A stretch of 38,910 nt of DNA from NCBI RefSeq assembly GCF_900115595.1, contig NZ_FOXA01000023.1, positions 1 through 38,910 on the forward strand, read 5' to 3'. The stretch is from Tranquillimonas alkanivorans (lineage in GTDB: Bacteria; Pseudomonadota; Alphaproteobacteria; Rhodobacterales; Rhodobacteraceae). The position numbers were made by a program, and so were the translations under genes. Positions 38,279 to 38,910 of the stretch are shown one piece after another (position 1 is the first letter of the stretch; each line of letters opens with the position of its first letter). A model generated the notes under the pieces. That model did no database searches. It was not told the origin of the DNA and saw nothing but the letters and a program-made list of their open reading frames with translations.

Positions 38279-38910
38279 GACCCTGATTTCACAGGATGGC
38301 TTCCGACCCTGCCGCCGGAGCCAAAATCCTCCCAACCTCCTAACGAGAGCGACCCGGACTGGCAGTGGCTGGCGATCGAGGCGACGAGGGTGCTGATCGA
38401 TGTCAGCGCGGAGCGGGCCCGGCGCGACCGGGGCCTCTATGACGGGCCGAGCCGGTTCTTCCGCGCCGCCCTGCGCGCCGAGGGCGCCGCGCCGGACCCC
38501 ATGCCGGTCCACCGCGTGACCCCCGAGGTCGCCCCGGCCGGCTTCGCGCTCGCCGCTACGGCCCAGGCAGCCGCCCCGGTCCTGTCCGCCAGCGAGGAAC
38601 CGCGCTCCGCCGTGGTCGCCGCCGCGGCCGAGCCCGCGGGCGCCCCGGCGGCCGCCCCGGCCCCGTCCGCCCCCGAGGTCTCCGGGACGGAGCCCGGCCC
38701 GGTGGCTCGTCCGGCTTCGGCGGAGCCTGCGCGGCCGCGCTCCGACGCTGCGCCGGCGCCGCAGCACGCGCCTCCGGCGGGCCAGGTCGTGGAGCCCGCC
38801 TCCGCGCCGTCGGAAATGAACGCCGAGGCGGACGAGGCCGACGCGGGCGCAGATGTTATCCTGCCGGCCGGGCTGGAGAGGCCCGAGGGCCTCGATCCGG
38901 TGGCATGGCA
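38279..38910 (+). CDS. open frame, Pro/Ala-rich, possibly a tyrosine-recombinase fragment
   Basis: A frame open from the stop at 38276 to the right edge, without a clear start. It begins DPDWQWLAIEATRVLIDVSA, ERARRDRGLYDGPSRFFRAA, then a long Ala/Pro/Glu-rich linker, and ends GLERPEGLDPVAW. The helical start and the linker resemble the region before the catalytic domain of Rhodobacterales phage-type integrases, in which a charged helix (ERARRDxGLY) is common. No catalytic motif is inside the window. It may be a 5'-truncated gene; what lies beyond the edge decides. Confidence 0.35.

Noticed and set aside
38012-38767. Minus-strand gene at the right edge
   Set aside because: Gly/Arg repeat-like translation typical of a shadow of the Ala/Pro-rich plus-strand frame.

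Overview
The window looks like accessory or plasmid-like DNA of a Rhodobacterales-type alphaproteobacterium. The evidence is very high GC, typical protein families (TRAP carriers, HAAT-type ABC transporters, HWE kinases, DUF6064, HupE/UreJ) and many short, degenerate intergenic repeats. The genus cannot be told from the sequence. No rRNA, tRNA or CRISPR array was seen.

Layout. 0-1 kb: the end of a MauE-type membrane protein and a decayed DUF305 protein. 1.2-3.3 kb: a large-subunit catalase. 3.4-6.2 kb: mobilisation scraps, namely an HsdS tail, a TraC/TraD-like protein and a MobA/MobL relaxase that diverge around a probable oriT, and an IS3 end. 6.4-9.9 kb: a metal (probably nickel) module. 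A frameshifted HupE importer operon diverges from an InrS/RcnR-like sensor and a His-tailed MFS exporter, with a C-tract palindrome as operator. 9.9-11.5 kb: DUF6064, a repeat and the tail of an FAD oxidoreductase. 11.5-19.7 kb: a TRAP transporter (DctP, DctQ, DctM), a MarR regulator and a BASS-type carrier, divergent from a fused HyuA-HyuB 5-oxoprolinase across a perfect 7-2-7 palindrome. This fits uptake and hydrolysis of 5-oxoproline. 19.8-20.9 kb: a broken TPP enzyme and unidentified fragments.

21-30.4 kb is the most interesting part. A Liv-type ABC operon ending in an alpha/beta hydrolase converges on an operon of TetR, crotonase, acyl-CoA ligase and two MaoC-like hotdog proteins. A nearly identical palindrome lies in front of livK and in front of tetR, about 9.4 kb apart. 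This suggests one TetR regulon for uptake, CoA activation and hydration/isomerisation of an unknown carboxylic acid. The two operons meet at a strong hairpin.

31-32.6 kb: an intact TPP-dependent acetolactate-synthase-like enzyme. 32.7-33.7 kb: a graveyard with an HNH-type nuclease relic, an IS21 IstB tail, a tyrosine-recombinase tail and a repeat copy. 34-37.6 kb: a seven-PAS HWE hybrid histidine kinase broken by a 4-bp duplication and an internal deletion. 37.6-38.9 kb: a repeat and an open reading frame, possibly from an integrase, that runs off the right edge.

All identifications come from reading motifs by eye. No database search was run.
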